Source of the DNA: Henckelia pumila
Taxonomy: Eukaryota > Streptophyta > Magnoliopsida > Lamiales > Gesneriaceae
Assembly: GCF_033568475.1 (NCBI RefSeq)
Contig: NC_133122.1
Span: forward strand, 82,111,442-82,175,441
Direction: 5' to 3'
DNA length: 64,000 nt
Shown: one piece after another, positions 1 to 10,204 of the stretch
How positions within the stretch are numbered: the stretch's first letter is position 1
Layout of the letters: each line of letters opens with the position of its first letter
Notes under the pieces: model-generated
Told to the model about the DNA's origin: nothing
What the model saw: the letters and a program-made list of their open reading frames with translations, nothing else
The model's database searches: none
Position numbers and translations under genes: made by a program

Positions 1-638
1 CCATCTCATACCTTGAGGTCTAATGATGTAGAATTGTATAGTCCCTTAGCTATCCTATTTAAAAAAGTTTAGTGTTTAGTTGCTAAGTATTCCGAAGACT
101 TGTGAATTTCTTAAGAGCTCAATTCTATATTATATGTGTTAAGCTTAATTAGTAAATAGACATTAAGCGTAGTCTCGTTGTGAGGAAGCTTTTAATTTAT
201 TATCGAGATCGACATTAATTATTTATCGATTTTAGGGACTTTATTGCTTGAAATTCCGACGTAGGGTATAAGGTTATCAATATATAAGATGTGCAATAAC
301 TTAAAGATCTAAGGATTAGTAGGTTGTAGAACTTATCGGTTGCGTTATGATGACGTTTTTAGGTTGTAAATTTGAGAAGTGATAAAATTTCATCGAGGAT
401 AAGCCCACTTAGGAACAATTAAGAATTTTTAATTTTATATTTCAGTAAGAGTTAGTCAGATCTTTGATGATATAGCTATCAGTAAGCATCAAGAGTGCGC
501 ATCGAAAGCTAATTAGCGTCAACTCATGTTGGGTGCAAGGTAATAAGATTTAGTGTTGATATGATTGTTTGAATCCGAACCTAGTTCAATAAGTGTTGAA
601 TTTCGAGGACGAAATTCCATTTAAGGGGGAAAAAAAAT
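1..638 (+). pseudogene. Decayed 3' end of the internal region of gypsy element H
   Basis: No open reading frame survives here. The stretch ends in the hallmark found between pol and the 3' LTR of plant Ty3/gypsy elements: a GAGGACGAAAT motif (about 605-615) and then a purine-rich tract (about 623-637) that serves as the plus-strand priming site. The LTR starts directly after it. The upstream part of H lies outside the window, so neither its 5' LTR nor its gag-pol can be judged. Seen: the motif, the tract and the LTR start. Inferred: that the sequence before it was once pol or its 3' untranslated part. Confidence 0.6.
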
Positions 639-2154
639 TGTAGCACCTAAAATTATAATCTACTAAATCGCATGCAATAAATTTAATAAATATTAGGATT
701 ATTATTTTTATAATTAATTGATTTAAATTCTTTATTTGAATTACGTGTTAATAAAATATTAATTATTTATTTAAAGGAATTTATTTTACTAACTATTAAA
801 TTAATTTTTTAATTTTTTAGGTTTACTCATTTAAATTATTTTATTATACTACTTATTGGTTTTAAATATTTTAAAGGCTTAAGCATGATTATATAAATGA
901 TGTTAATTATTTAGTTTATTCATTTAAATGAAATTAACTATTTCGTTTACTTATTTAAAATTACTTGAGCTTATTGGATAGTTATTTAAATGATTTTAAC
1001 TATTAAACTTATTTATTTAAATATTTTGATTGCCCAATTTATTTATTTTAAATAACTTAAGTTTAGCGATTAGCCGCCTTAAATTATTTTAAATATGTAG
1101 CTTATCTAATTAAAAGTTTTTAATTGCCCGAGTCATTTTAAAGGTTTTATTCCGCTTGTGTATTTATTTAAATGACTTTTAATCGTTCGTCAAGTTTGTT
1201 TAAATTATTTTAATCGCTCTGTTTATTATTTAAATATTTTATTTATCGTTGTAACATCAAAATGTTTAAGTATTGAAAATTAGCATTTTTAAACCGGGTA
1301 AATAGAATTTAAGTATTTAATTCTTGAATTTCCAAACTATGAATGTTTACGGGGAATTTGAGCCTAACACTTATAAAATACTACATATTATATTTTTTGT
1401 ATTATGTTTTCCACCCGCTTAATCATATGTTTTGACCCGGCCCGTGAAGGATTATGCTAAACCAAATTGGATCGGCCATTAAAAGAATTTTCAGGCACAA
1501 TATCGGCCCACTTATAATTTCCCCTTCTCCAAGCCATTCGGATAGCAGACTCCTCTCCATTTCCATTTCCCTCACTCACGATCGGCCTCATCAGATTTCT
1601 CCTTCCATTCCCTTCAATGTCTCGGCCGCAGCAGCTCCATCTTTCTTTCCGGCGTGGCCTACCCCTGAGCTCATTGTTCGAGCTCATTCTGGAATAGCTC
1701 GGTCTCGGTCACAGCTCGCCGAGCTTCCCCTCCCCTCCCCTTTCTTTTCTGATTTCTGTGATTAAGGCAAGATTTATGGGCTTTTTGGCCACCAAGTAGA
1801 TTATTATGATGTGTTTATGTTCCTTTGATTGCATTCGAGCTTTGTCTGGATTTATAGTAGCTGTACGATCCTTTTCTGATATTGTTTTTGATGGCACGTT
1901 TGAGCCCTGCTCTTTTGAGATTTGCCGATTCGAAACTTCATTACTCATTTGGCGTATTGTACTTGTTGTGTGTCGTTTCATGTCATTTAACCTATGTTGG
2001 CTAAAGTTGAGTAGATGTCCCTGTTATGCATAGAAACTCCTCATTTTGAGATTTTCTCCTGCCGTGTGCTTGGATATGCTTTGCTTGAGTTTTGTTCATT
2101 GATTGGATGGTGATATAGGGGCTACCATGGGTGAGAACTTAGCTCACATGGTAG
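639..2154 (+). mobile_element. 3' LTR of gypsy element H, segment 1 of 3
   Basis: The LTR begins TGTAGCACC right after the polypurine tract and runs AT-rich until a Copia solo LTR interrupts it at 2155. The sequence resumes at 9910 and, after element A, at 19418, ending with CA near 21078. The rebuilt LTR is about 3.5 kb, long for gypsy. Only one copy is in the window, so the right end rests on the terminal CA and on the switch to gag-like coding sequence just after it. Small open frames here (for example near 1454-1765) look like chance. Confidence 0.6.
2150..2154. repeat. Target-site duplication GGTAG of solo LTR I, left copy
   Basis: GGTAG directly precedes the TGTTGGAACACG end of the reverse Copia LTR, and the same five bases follow its other end at 9905-9909. 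The pair fixes both boundaries of the solo LTR. Confidence 0.85.
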
Positions 2155-3501
2155 TGTTGGAACACGTTCTCGGATCTGACTGATCTGATACCCATGGCAA
2201 TGGAAGTTTATAATTTTTATTTTCAGATCTGGAACGATTCCAGATCATTTGGTGCCAGATCCTTACGATTAACAAAATTAAGTGAAATAAAACAAGATTT
2301 AAATTTTACCTCTCAAGTCTCAACTTGAGGTTATGGACTCCAACAGATAAATCTGCTCTTCTTGTATATCCCAGGAACAGATGCCTCAATGAACTCCTGA
2401 ATCAGGTCCACGAACAGAAATCTAAACCCTCTGATAGACTGCACTAGAAAGTCTATCAAAAGTTTCTACGAAGAGATTAATAGATCTGATCTGTTAAGTC
2501 AGACTGTAATTTTTGAAAATTGCAGACTGAATTTTCGAGAATGGGAGACAGAGGTCGGCCAACCCTAGAGAGAAATTCTTTAGGTTTTTCGAATTTTTTG
2601 AAGTGTTGTGTTGTAATTTCTGTACTAGAATAAATTATTTATAATACGGGTTGCTAACAGCTTAGGACCCATTAGTCATAAGTTCAAGCCTGACAAGCAA
2701 AGACCGTATGTTCAGAAATTAATATAAAATTCATCGTGACTCTAATTGATAAACCAATTTTACCAATGTGTACAGAAACCTTTTCTGCATATTTTAAAGT
2801 CAAGAAAAATTTTCTGAATCTGAATTCAGTGGTTTCCAAAAATGGCATCCCTATTCATTTTAAAAAATCTCACTCCCTCTATTCATCAATAAGAAGTCCT
2901 ACTTCTCGTTCTCTAAATTTAACTCATTAAATTTAATTATCTCAACGGGGATTAGAAATCCATTACTTGTGTGACCCTCAATGGTTCAGGAATACAGCTA
3001 GCCGTGGGCTCACAACTCCTTGTGACTCGGAACAACAATTTTCGACTTGCCCATTAAATCCTGGTAAGATCGCCTAGCAACATCGCCCCACGATTTCCTA
3101 GGTATCACTGATAGTGCCTGCAAGAACCAGTGGGTTTTGGTTAGCGTACAGTACGGTCCCTTCATCCATATATCCCGATCGAATCAACAACTATTGGTAT
3201 ATCAAAAGTTGTTCAAGATTCGATAACCATGCAATACATCTTGAAGATCAAATAGTGACATCGCATGTGCAACTAGGAAACCAGTTAACCTAAAGTACAT
3301 CATGTACTCTGGCCAGAGATTTGTCACACTTATATCTCCTAAGATCGCATAGGATATCCACGCTCGCAAGCGTGTGGTGAATTCTTGACAACAAAACATT
3401 GAATCCTATATGTGTCGTAACTGAACCCAATCTTGACACCTGATGACCCTCATGGAGTTGGTAAACGAGTCAAAATACAGTACTAGCATATAGAGTCTCC
3501 A
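2155..3501 (-). mobile_element. Copia-type solo LTR I, part 1 (its 3' portion, reverse orientation)
   Basis: On the minus strand this LTR starts TGAAAGAGTGG (at 9904) and ends CGTGTTCCAACA (at 2155), the TG...CA form of an LTR. No second LTR, PBS or pol accompanies it and both ends carry the same 5-bp duplication, so it is a solo LTR left by LTR-LTR recombination. Removing the inserted CACTA element gives about 1.85 kb. Assignment to Copia rests on resemblance of the termini to long plant Copia LTRs and is less certain than the solo-LTR structure. The CACTA element entered at 3501/9401 with duplication of CCA. Confidence 0.7.
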
Positions 3502-3526
3502 CACTACAAGAAAATGTTAATTCAAC

Positions 3527-3812
3527 AACGCTCAAAAGACAACGGTTTTGTGTCAAAACCATTGTCTTGTACTCTTTAACAATGGTTTTTACTAAAACTA
3601 TTGTCTTTTGAGCATTTTTTTAATCATAGACAACGGTTTTTAAAAAACGTTGTCTATTAGCGGGTTTTTTTGGAGCTACAACAACGGTTATTGACAAACG
3701 TTGTCTTTGTGCATTTTTTTAAGTTCAAAGACAACGGTTTTTAAAAACCGTTGTCTTTTAGCGGATTTTTTTGAAGCTAAGACAACGATATCTAATAATC
3801 CGTTGTCTTTGA
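3527..3812. repeat. Left subterminal hairpin array of the CACTA element
   Basis: About five imperfect palindromes of the type ACAACGGTTTTT/AAAAACCGTTGT are spaced by short T-rich linkers. The central part is mostly T/A runs, unlike the right array, where arms meet around GGATTTTATCC or GGATAAAATCC. CACTA subterminal repeats are normally needed for transposase binding. Confidence 0.85.
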
Positions 3813-3854
3813 TATTTTTATTTTTATTTTTCATTTTTTATAAATGATATTATT

Positions 3855-4292
3855 TTCCTTTGCTTGTACGTGCACCACTTATTCCATTTCAAGTCTTCTC
3901 TGTATCGCGATTCTTTTTTCATCTCTCAACCTTAGCCGCCCATTCTTGCCGTCGAATCTCCGTCCTTTCTCTTGAATCATAAAAAACCGTTTTGGGGTTT
4001 TGTTCCCCACAACATAATATTCATTTTGAGCCGTAGATCAACTGATTCGAGCCCTTTTTTCGTGCGACCGAAGTGTTGCTGCGACTTGCTTCTGTGCACT
4101 TCTTCTCCGGTGAGTTTCAACGCCAATTTTCTGTCGATTCTTGATGTTCTAGCGTGGATTCAAAATTTAAGAAATTATCTAATCTGTAGTTGTGTTCTTG
4201 CAGCCCGTATGAATCACGATCCGGCGAGTATGGCTGCTGTTCCGTTCCAGCCTTCTTTAGCTTTGACTTTTGGTATTATAAGTTTTGTTTGA
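3855..4292 (+). other. Exon-like leader with a possible intron inside the CACTA element
   Basis: A pyrimidine-rich leader is followed by a plausible donor (GTGAGT at about 4110) and acceptor (TTGCAG at about 4198). After the acceptor comes an ATG at 4209 opening a short frame that stops at 4292. The arrangement looks like a captured 5' untranslated exon, intron and first coding exon of a host gene. I do not recognise the encoded peptide. Splice sites are judged by eye only. Confidence 0.35.
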
Positions 4293-4455
4293 ACGGTTTT
4301 CCTGAAGATTTGCTTGATACCTTGCAAAATATTTAGTATATTTTGTTTTCAAAGTATTTTAATATTTTTAATATTTAGCAAATGAGTAATGAGCTTTTTT
4401 ATTTCTCTATTTGATTCATACTTAGAGTTTTTTATTTTTTTTTAGTACGATTTTA

Positions 4456-4842
4456 TTGATCTGGTTGTTACACGTGATTCTTGGGATGTTGCTTCTTGCT
4501 GATGCTACAACTACGTGCCAGAACACCTGGAGCCTAGCTAGATTTCGCAAGAACAAATCGACCAAGGCTGCTGCTGTGCTTGAGTTCGTGTCACCGTTTT
4601 TTTATGCATGCTACAGTGTGGTGAGGGGGATTATTGGACCACTGCGGGCGTAAAAGATAGGATTGTTTTTCACCAGTGGTTTAGGTGATGGCGTGTTACC
4701 TGCTTGGGCTTGGATTTCTTGGATTTTCGTCATAGGATCAGGAATTGGGGTCAACATTTTGTGTGTTCTGCATATGTGGATTGACTTCTATAGGGAGAGA
4801 GCCCAGAAAAACACAAAGAAATTGAGTTCAGACATTCCGTAA
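4456..4842 (+). pseudogene. Captured fragment of a TLC-domain (TRAM/LAG1/CLN8) protein gene
   Basis: The frame reads through residues such as TCQNTWSLARFRKNKS and FYACYSVVRGIIGPL. After an in-frame TAA at 4651 it continues in the same frame with KIG, a hydrophobic segment rich in W (AWAWISWIFVIGSG) and a basic tail ending at a stop near 4842. This resembles, from memory, the C-terminal membrane part of plant TLC-domain proteins, whose family members are multi-pass membrane proteins linked to lipid sensing or synthesis. The N-terminal two thirds are absent and the internal stop prevents a full product. It is therefore a gene fragment carried by the CACTA element. The family call is from recognition and should be tested by search. 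Confidence 0.5.
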
Positions 4843-5159
4843 AAAAATGTAAGTTAATTAGTTGCTAGCTAACTAGTGCTATACTTTGGTTCTATGTATC
4901 TTTTACTCCATTATTTTGAATCGTTCTTGAACATTGGCTGATGTGTTGTTTTCTACTTTGTGATGTGCATATTTATCTAAGATACATATATTTAAGTTTC
5001 TATATGTGAATAATTAATTATACATAGATCGGTCAAATATAACTATGATCATATGATTTGCATGTTTTTATCCATGTTTTAGTCATTTTTATTGGAATAT
5101 TGATGTGAAGATCAAGACAAAAAAGTTGAGCATTTCTTGTTAATTTACTCGTTTTTGCA

Positions 5160-5223
5160 AAAGGCGTTGATGCAAATACTGTCGTGCTAATGGCAGCTCG
5201 AGCATCTCGTACAGAAAACCAGG
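5160..5223 (+). pseudogene. Captured fragment of a plasma-membrane H+-ATPase gene
   Basis: About 21 codons read KGVDANTVVLMAARASRTEN, which I recognise as a segment of the large cytoplasmic domain of plant plasma-membrane P-type H+-ATPases (the AHA family). These proteins pump protons out of the cell; here only one small exon piece remains, with no phosphorylation motif and no membrane segments. The open frame continues into unrelated sequence and then into SAC3-like sequence, so the piece appears joined to others inside the CACTA element. Confidence 0.65.
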
Positions 5224-5307
5224 ATTCTAAAGTCTGTGCTATGGTTGTTGCAGAGGTAGACGACTACAAGTTGTTGAAAAAATATATTCCGAAGGCAAGC
5301 TTTCAAT
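5224..5307 (+). other. Unidentified coding-like segment between two captured fragments
   Basis: The frame of the H+-ATPase piece runs on through a stretch including AEVDDYKLLKKYIPKASF before meeting the start codon of the SAC3-like fragment in another frame. I do not recognise it. It could be a further captured exon or filler acquired during fusion. Confidence 0.3.
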
Positions 5308-5308
5308 C

Positions 5309-5647
5309 ATGGATGAAAGGAATCCTCAACCCCGCCAGCAAGTCAAAGCACAAAACTTTTCTTCTTCTTTTTCTAATTCTGCCAACAAACCCTTTACAAA
5401 TTCCAAAACTTCACACCCAAATCCTAATAGCTCGAGGAATACCTTTACCGAAAAAGCAACCACTAGAAAATGGGAAAATGTGGATAATAATGCCATTAAG
5501 GATGACGGTGGCCTTCAAGAGTTTCCCACCTTAGTTGGAACGTGCCCTATTATGTGTCCAGGTATACAGAATTCACACCTTTTAATAGTTCTTACGACAC
5601 AAATTGATGTGGCTAAAATCCAAATAATAAACCATGTTATTAGATAA
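5309..5647 (+). pseudogene. Captured N-terminal fragment of a SAC3/GANP-family protein gene
   Basis: An ATG frame begins MDERNPQP, continues through a Ser/Asn-rich, low-complexity stretch and reaches FPTLVGTCPIMCPG near codons 75-88. This resembles the motif that opens the SAC3/GANP domain of plant SAC3-family proteins, which act in mRNA export as part of TREX-2-like complexes. A GTATAC sequence right after the motif (about 5561) could be an old splice donor, after which the frame becomes unrelated. The SAC3 domain itself is missing, so no functional protein is expected. Identification is from motif memory. Confidence 0.5.
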
Positions 5648-7739
5648 CAAATTACCAATGTTTCAATAACTGGAAGGAACCCTACTGAAAAGTTCTTATG
5701 CTTTATGTAATATTTATGTTGTCTTATTTTCTTACCCAGAATTATTCTGGGTGAATTTAACTTGACTGATTATCAGGATGGAGTTATCATCTGCTTCCAT
5801 GGTGGGACTCCATGTAGCATCTCCCATATTTGCATCTTCAGCCAACAGGTGATAAATCATTTGTCTTTTCACCATATTTTGATTGGTCAGTCTATCCATA
5901 CACATCACTACAACAAATATGGTAATAGACAACAGATGAATTCTGTTCGAGTTTTAGTTTAGAAGGATGTTGCTATGTGGGCTTTCCATAAGTAGTGCTT
6001 GAGGCAAATGTATATGTATAAATATTCTGTTTGCCCTCATTTTTATTGCTTTGATTCCAGCTGATTTCCATGTTTTTTTACTCCTCCATGTTTATCTTGG
6101 GTTCTAAGCTAAGACGTAAGAGCTGCTCTATGTAAGGCTTGATCAAATGGCGGAGTACACTGGACACCCAAGCAATTTTGTTTGTTCTTTTTGCCGATGA
6201 AGCTCTGGTTCTAGTTTCCAATGTTACAGCACCTCAGTAGTTTTGTTAAATCGTGTTTTTCTTTTGTGAACAGGTTGGCATCTGATGCATCTGTCAAATC
6301 TTAGTTAAAGATTCAGTAAAGCAGCAAGGGAGTTTGCATTGGGCTTGGAAAAATGAATATCAAATCTCATGCCTGGTTTGGAAATAAAAATATATCTTGC
6401 AGGATATGAGTGATGCTGTTGTCGGGAATGGTTTCCAGGCCGTGGCTGAGGGGCGAGCAGCATGTGCGGTGCCGAGGTTGATTTGCCTGTCTGTTCCTGT
6501 GTGCTCAAAGCCTTCCATTAAAGCTATGGCCTCATTATATTATATAGTACTTTTCCTTCTGTCTTAGACCTCATATGAACGAACCTGAAATAGATTATGT
6601 GCAGATGCATTGTTTTGCTCGAGATTTTGGGTCTCAATTGTTTTTTCTATTTTTTTTTCGTTTTCATTCTCTTCTTTTCCGGTTTTTGTATTTGAAAGTT
6701 GTTATTTTGGTTGATCTCGAATGTACGTATTTACCACTTTGATTAAATATTGACAAGTTTGGGTATTTGTTATGTACGATGGACAATATCTGGCTTTGAG
6801 CTTGCAAATAATTTTCTTTTTGGGATTACATTTCATGAATTTGAAGATACTTCCTTATTTTCAGAATTTCGGTCATATACGACAATTATCGTACGAGTTA
6901 TAATAAGACTATTCAATCTGTATGATATGCCCTTTTGGAAACTCTTATGGATTGTGTTTGATGTTTTCTTGAAAATTTAACTTCAGCTAGCATGTTTCTT
7001 CAGTGTTTCACAAGAAATTTATATTCAAAAGTTTTTAATAACTTGGTGAAAGCTCATTCCATGAATGATTTGTGTGATATCATTTTGTTCCTTTATATCT
7101 TCTTGGTAGATTTGTTGCCTCTCATTATTGTCCAGAGTTTTTCGATTCTCTTCCTGCCAATTTTATCGCCTCCACGAGGTATTTATGAACATCGCATACA
7201 CATATATAATTTTGTGAGTATTTGGAGTTATTCGTTAGGGCCGTGCAAACATGTATATGCGGTTATACTCTGAATGAAACGGGTGTCTATGACACTTCAT
7301 AATTGTGATTCAGCTTGCTGCAGCAACAACTAAATGTTGATTTTTTTGTTTTATGATTGTCTTCTTCTGATAGATTTTGACAATGACAGATTAATAACAA
7401 TCTTCGTTGCTATGACCTTGCCATGGAGCTTAGTTCGAGTCCACTTGAAGGAGTAAGGTTTATTTTCTTTAAAATCTTTGTTAGTATAGTTGCTGTATTA
7501 TTATTATTTTTCACTACCGACCAGTGCCAATCAGCCGCCATCACCGCTCTAACTCCGACGGAAACAAACCGGAAACTTCCCTGGATGTTAGCCCAAGATC
7601 TCATGAAATCTGATCTATTATGTTCTGAATCCAAGAAACTACGGGGTCAAATCGTGCTTTTTAAAAGTTGCAAATTTCCCGAATAAATTTCGCATTCTTA
7701 TTGCTATGCTACTGCTGTCAGAGACAGACGCCATGCTAT
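5648..7739. other. CACTA interior of unresolved origin
   Basis: This AT-rich stretch has no convincing complete gene. An open frame at 7423-7686 encodes a short protein with a hydrophobic segment (FFKIFVSIVAVLLLFF, about residues 15-30) after an N-terminus MELSSSPLEG; I do not recognise it. It may be another captured exon or chance. Confidence 0.35.
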
Positions 7740-7953
7740 GATACATGACTTCAGGTGAAGAGCTCTCAAAAAATCAAGCTGCACAGGTATGCACATCTAT
7801 AATGATTGATATTTTATTTTTGAGCCTGATATTGTTGTTTTTAAATTTTTAACATGATTCTGTTCTATTATACCTTCATCTCTAATTTCCTAGAAGCTAG
7901 ATCAGATAACTAGAGGAAGAGAAGAAAGGATTGCTTACAAAGATGCAGGTAAA
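7740..7953 (+). other. Pair of exon-like segments with plausible splice sites in the CACTA element
   Basis: A segment ending SKNQAAQ is followed by a GTATGC donor (about 7785). A TTCCTAG acceptor (about 7893) precedes a segment reading KLDQITRGREERIAYKDA, which ends at a GTAAAT donor (about 7949). The frame is kept across the presumed intron, which supports capture of two adjacent exons of one host gene. I cannot name the gene. Confidence 0.4.
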
Positions 7954-8699
7954 TCATTTTCCCCTGTATTTGGTTTGGTTTGATTACAGATTCTCGTGAC
8001 AGCACTATATCATTCCTTTCATGTTTTTCCCTTCTATGTTTATTTTGCAAACTTTAAGATGATTCTGCTGCTTGTTCATTTTTATCCCTCTCTCTAAGGT
8101 AATAAGGTCTTTATAGTTTTCCCAACTATGTATAGACCCTCGATGCATTGGATCCCTATCATGTTGATAAACTGCAAACCCTTGCCCTGTAGAATACTGG
8201 AATCTGATTACTTTTTTACTTTCATTGGCAAGTAGGTTGTTATATATATTTCATCTTCTCCTAACGAAAGCCATGATTTTGGCTGCTTGATAATTGTTAT
8301 AATAGGAAGGGTGGAGGATGCACCCAGGATTGACTTTGATGCATATCATCTATAGTTTTTTACCGCTATTGTAATGGTTTTTGGCTGTGGACATCCATAT
8401 GTTCAATTGCTTTTCTCTTCTCTGTAATATAATGATGACACTGCTCATTCTTTCATCACTCATGGAAGTTGATACCTAATTATATGATCTTTTGCTTTTA
8501 CTGTTTCTTTTTTGGGATTTCGTGTCTTTTGTTTTTGCTGGCCATTGAAATTTACCGTTATATGTTGAATTATACTCAGGTATAAGAGAACAGAGTAGAG
8601 AACATGAAAGAGATAAGATAGAAACTGGTTGCAAGTCCTGAAATAATTTAGTCATGTGCTCTTATAATTTAGGATTTTTGTTTTTTCAATGGGACAGGT

Positions 8700-8891
8700 T
8701 TCTTGAGTTTATCATATGGTGAAACGATGAATTACATCGATTCTTCTAAAATTTCATGGGCACCGGATGTGGATTATGTAGCTAGTGAAAACTGTACAAG
8801 TGTGGTTTTTCTGGAGGGACATCTTCGTCTAGTCTCTCTGTCCGATTTTTCCCAGATTCTGAAGTCAGAAAGTGTTATCGGCTTCCGTTAA
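8700..8891 (+). other. Unidentified last-exon-like frame in the CACTA element
   Basis: After a possible acceptor ending in ACAG (8695-8698), about 63 codons stay open to a TAA at 8889. The reading includes SKISWAPDVDYVASENC. It could be the final exon of a captured gene. I do not recognise the protein, and no second source supports it. Confidence 0.3.
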
Positions 8892-9077
8892 TCATTTGAT
8901 TTGAACTTTTTTTGTATTTTTCTGTAGTGTGCATTGCATTATAATTTAATTTCGAATGATTTGTAATACTAAAAAATTGTATATTAAATTTTATTTTTGA
9001 AATTTTAAATTTTGATTTATTTATAATATTGAAATTTGTATATTATTTGTAATTTTGTTTTGTTTTTTATATGGAAA

Positions 9078-9384
9078 ACGACAACGGATTTTATCCGTTG
9101 TCGTAGTGGGTGAAAAAATATTGTAATTGATGGTGTTGTTAAAAGCACGCTCAACGACAACGGATTTTATCCGTTGTCTTTGATTTCAAAGACAACGGAT
9201 AAAATCCGTTGTCTTTGACCTCAAAGACAACAGATTTTATCCGTTGTCGTAGGAAAAATCCGTTGTCTTTGTGGTAAAAGACAACGGATTTTATCCGTTG
9301 TCATTGAGCGTGTTTTTAACAACACCATCAGTTACAACAGTTTTTCACCTTCTACGACAACGGATAAAATCCGTTGTCTTTTTG
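9078..9384. repeat. Right subterminal hairpin array of the CACTA element
   Basis: About six palindromes of the form ACAACGGATTTTATCCGTTGT or ACAACGGATAAAATCCGTTGT lie within 300 bp, ending just inside the terminal inverted repeat. The arms match the left array at ACAACGG but the centres differ. This confirms the right end of the transposon. Confidence 0.85.
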
Positions 9385-9400
9385 CGTTTTTCTTGTAGTG

Positions 9401-9904
9401 CCATGTTGTTTCAAGTAGTAAGGACTAATGGTGTACAACCAAAACCACAGACTTATCCACTCAATTAGTGAAAAACACTTGGAAAGTCCGAATAAGGTAG
9501 TTCGATCATCCATCCAATGAATATCCATTTGCATGCTTTGAACATCTCCATGTTCCATACCAATAAAACATGGTACTCGGCATTGCAAATGCTATTCTCA
9601 ATATCGAGCGATCCTTATCCTTATTGTGGACGGCTCAATTGACTAGGAACATATTTAGAATATACAGTGATTATAAGATGTGTTTCATGATAGTCATCCA
9701 TATTCACTATCACATCTTACATATACTCTAGTATATTCAAGGTCTTTATCTAAACATCGTATAATACGTCACAACATAACAATATGACAAAAAATAAAGT
9801 AAATGCCAAATAAGAGTGTAAATTACTTTTTAAAAAAATTGTTTACAAAAAGAGTCATGAAATCCCTCAGCCAAAAGTTGGCTAGCAGGGCATCCACTCT
9901 TTCA
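9401..9904 (-). mobile_element. Copia-type solo LTR I, part 2 (its 5' portion, reverse orientation)
   Basis: The sequence continues the LTR interrupted at 3501 after the CCA duplication. Read on the minus strand it opens TGAAAGAGTGG, the LTR start. It holds short frames that look like chance. GGTAG at 9905-9909 is the right target duplication. Confidence 0.7.
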
Positions 9905-9909
9905 GGTAG

Positions 9910-10204
9910 CACCTAGGTTGGTTGAAAAGGGCTAGCATAGGTTGAGGCAAATGGATTGTAGGTTGGGTGCTTGGGTGTTGAAAGAGGTTGGTTTCGAGCT
10001 GGGATTTGGATTAGGCAGGGACCGATTTGAACTGATAAATGGCCTTGGGGCAGGGCTTCTTCGAACTGGGGAATGGGCTAGGGACAGGGTTGCTTCGAGC
10101 TGGGAAATTTGCTTAGGACAGGGGCTGGTCAAGCTGGGAATTTAGTTTGGAATCGAGGGGTCGGTCTCAAAGGTCGTGCGAGTCTAAGGGGTGGCCGAGG
10201 TCCT
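9910..10204 (+). mobile_element. 3' LTR of gypsy element H, segment 2 of 3
   Basis: This is the G-rich continuation of the H LTR between the Copia solo LTR and element A. It has several imperfect repeats of a CGAGCTGGGA-like phrase (about 9990-10140). GTCCT at 10200-10204 is the target duplication of element A, repeated at 19413-19417. Confidence 0.55.

Larger units (their letters stand above)
3502..9400. mobile_element. Non-autonomous CACTA (En/Spm) transposon carrying host gene fragments
   Basis: The 5.9-kb element has perfect 13-bp terminal inverted repeats, CACTACAAGAAAA at 3502-3514 and its complement at 9388-9400. It is flanked by the 3-bp duplication CCA (3499-3501 and 9401-9403), as expected for CACTA elements. 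Both ends hold subterminal arrays of ACAACGG-based hairpins, the kind of sites bound by CACTA-encoded proteins. I find no TnpD-like transposase or TnpA-like reading frame, so it would depend on a transposase supplied in trans. Its interior instead contains exon-like pieces with similarity to several unrelated plant genes, making it a Pack-CACTA-type element. Confidence 0.9.

Noticed and set aside
1454..1765. Plus-strand frame of 103 codons, Ser/Pro-rich
   Set aside because: It lies in the H LTR with an overlapping open frame on the other strand, has no domain, and its composition follows a C/T-rich stretch of the LTR.
9078..9384. Regular palindromic repeats with short spacers that recall a CRISPR array
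   Set aside because: They are the subterminal hairpins of a CACTA transposon, next to its terminal inverted repeat, in plant DNA. Spacers are short, T-rich and not unique.
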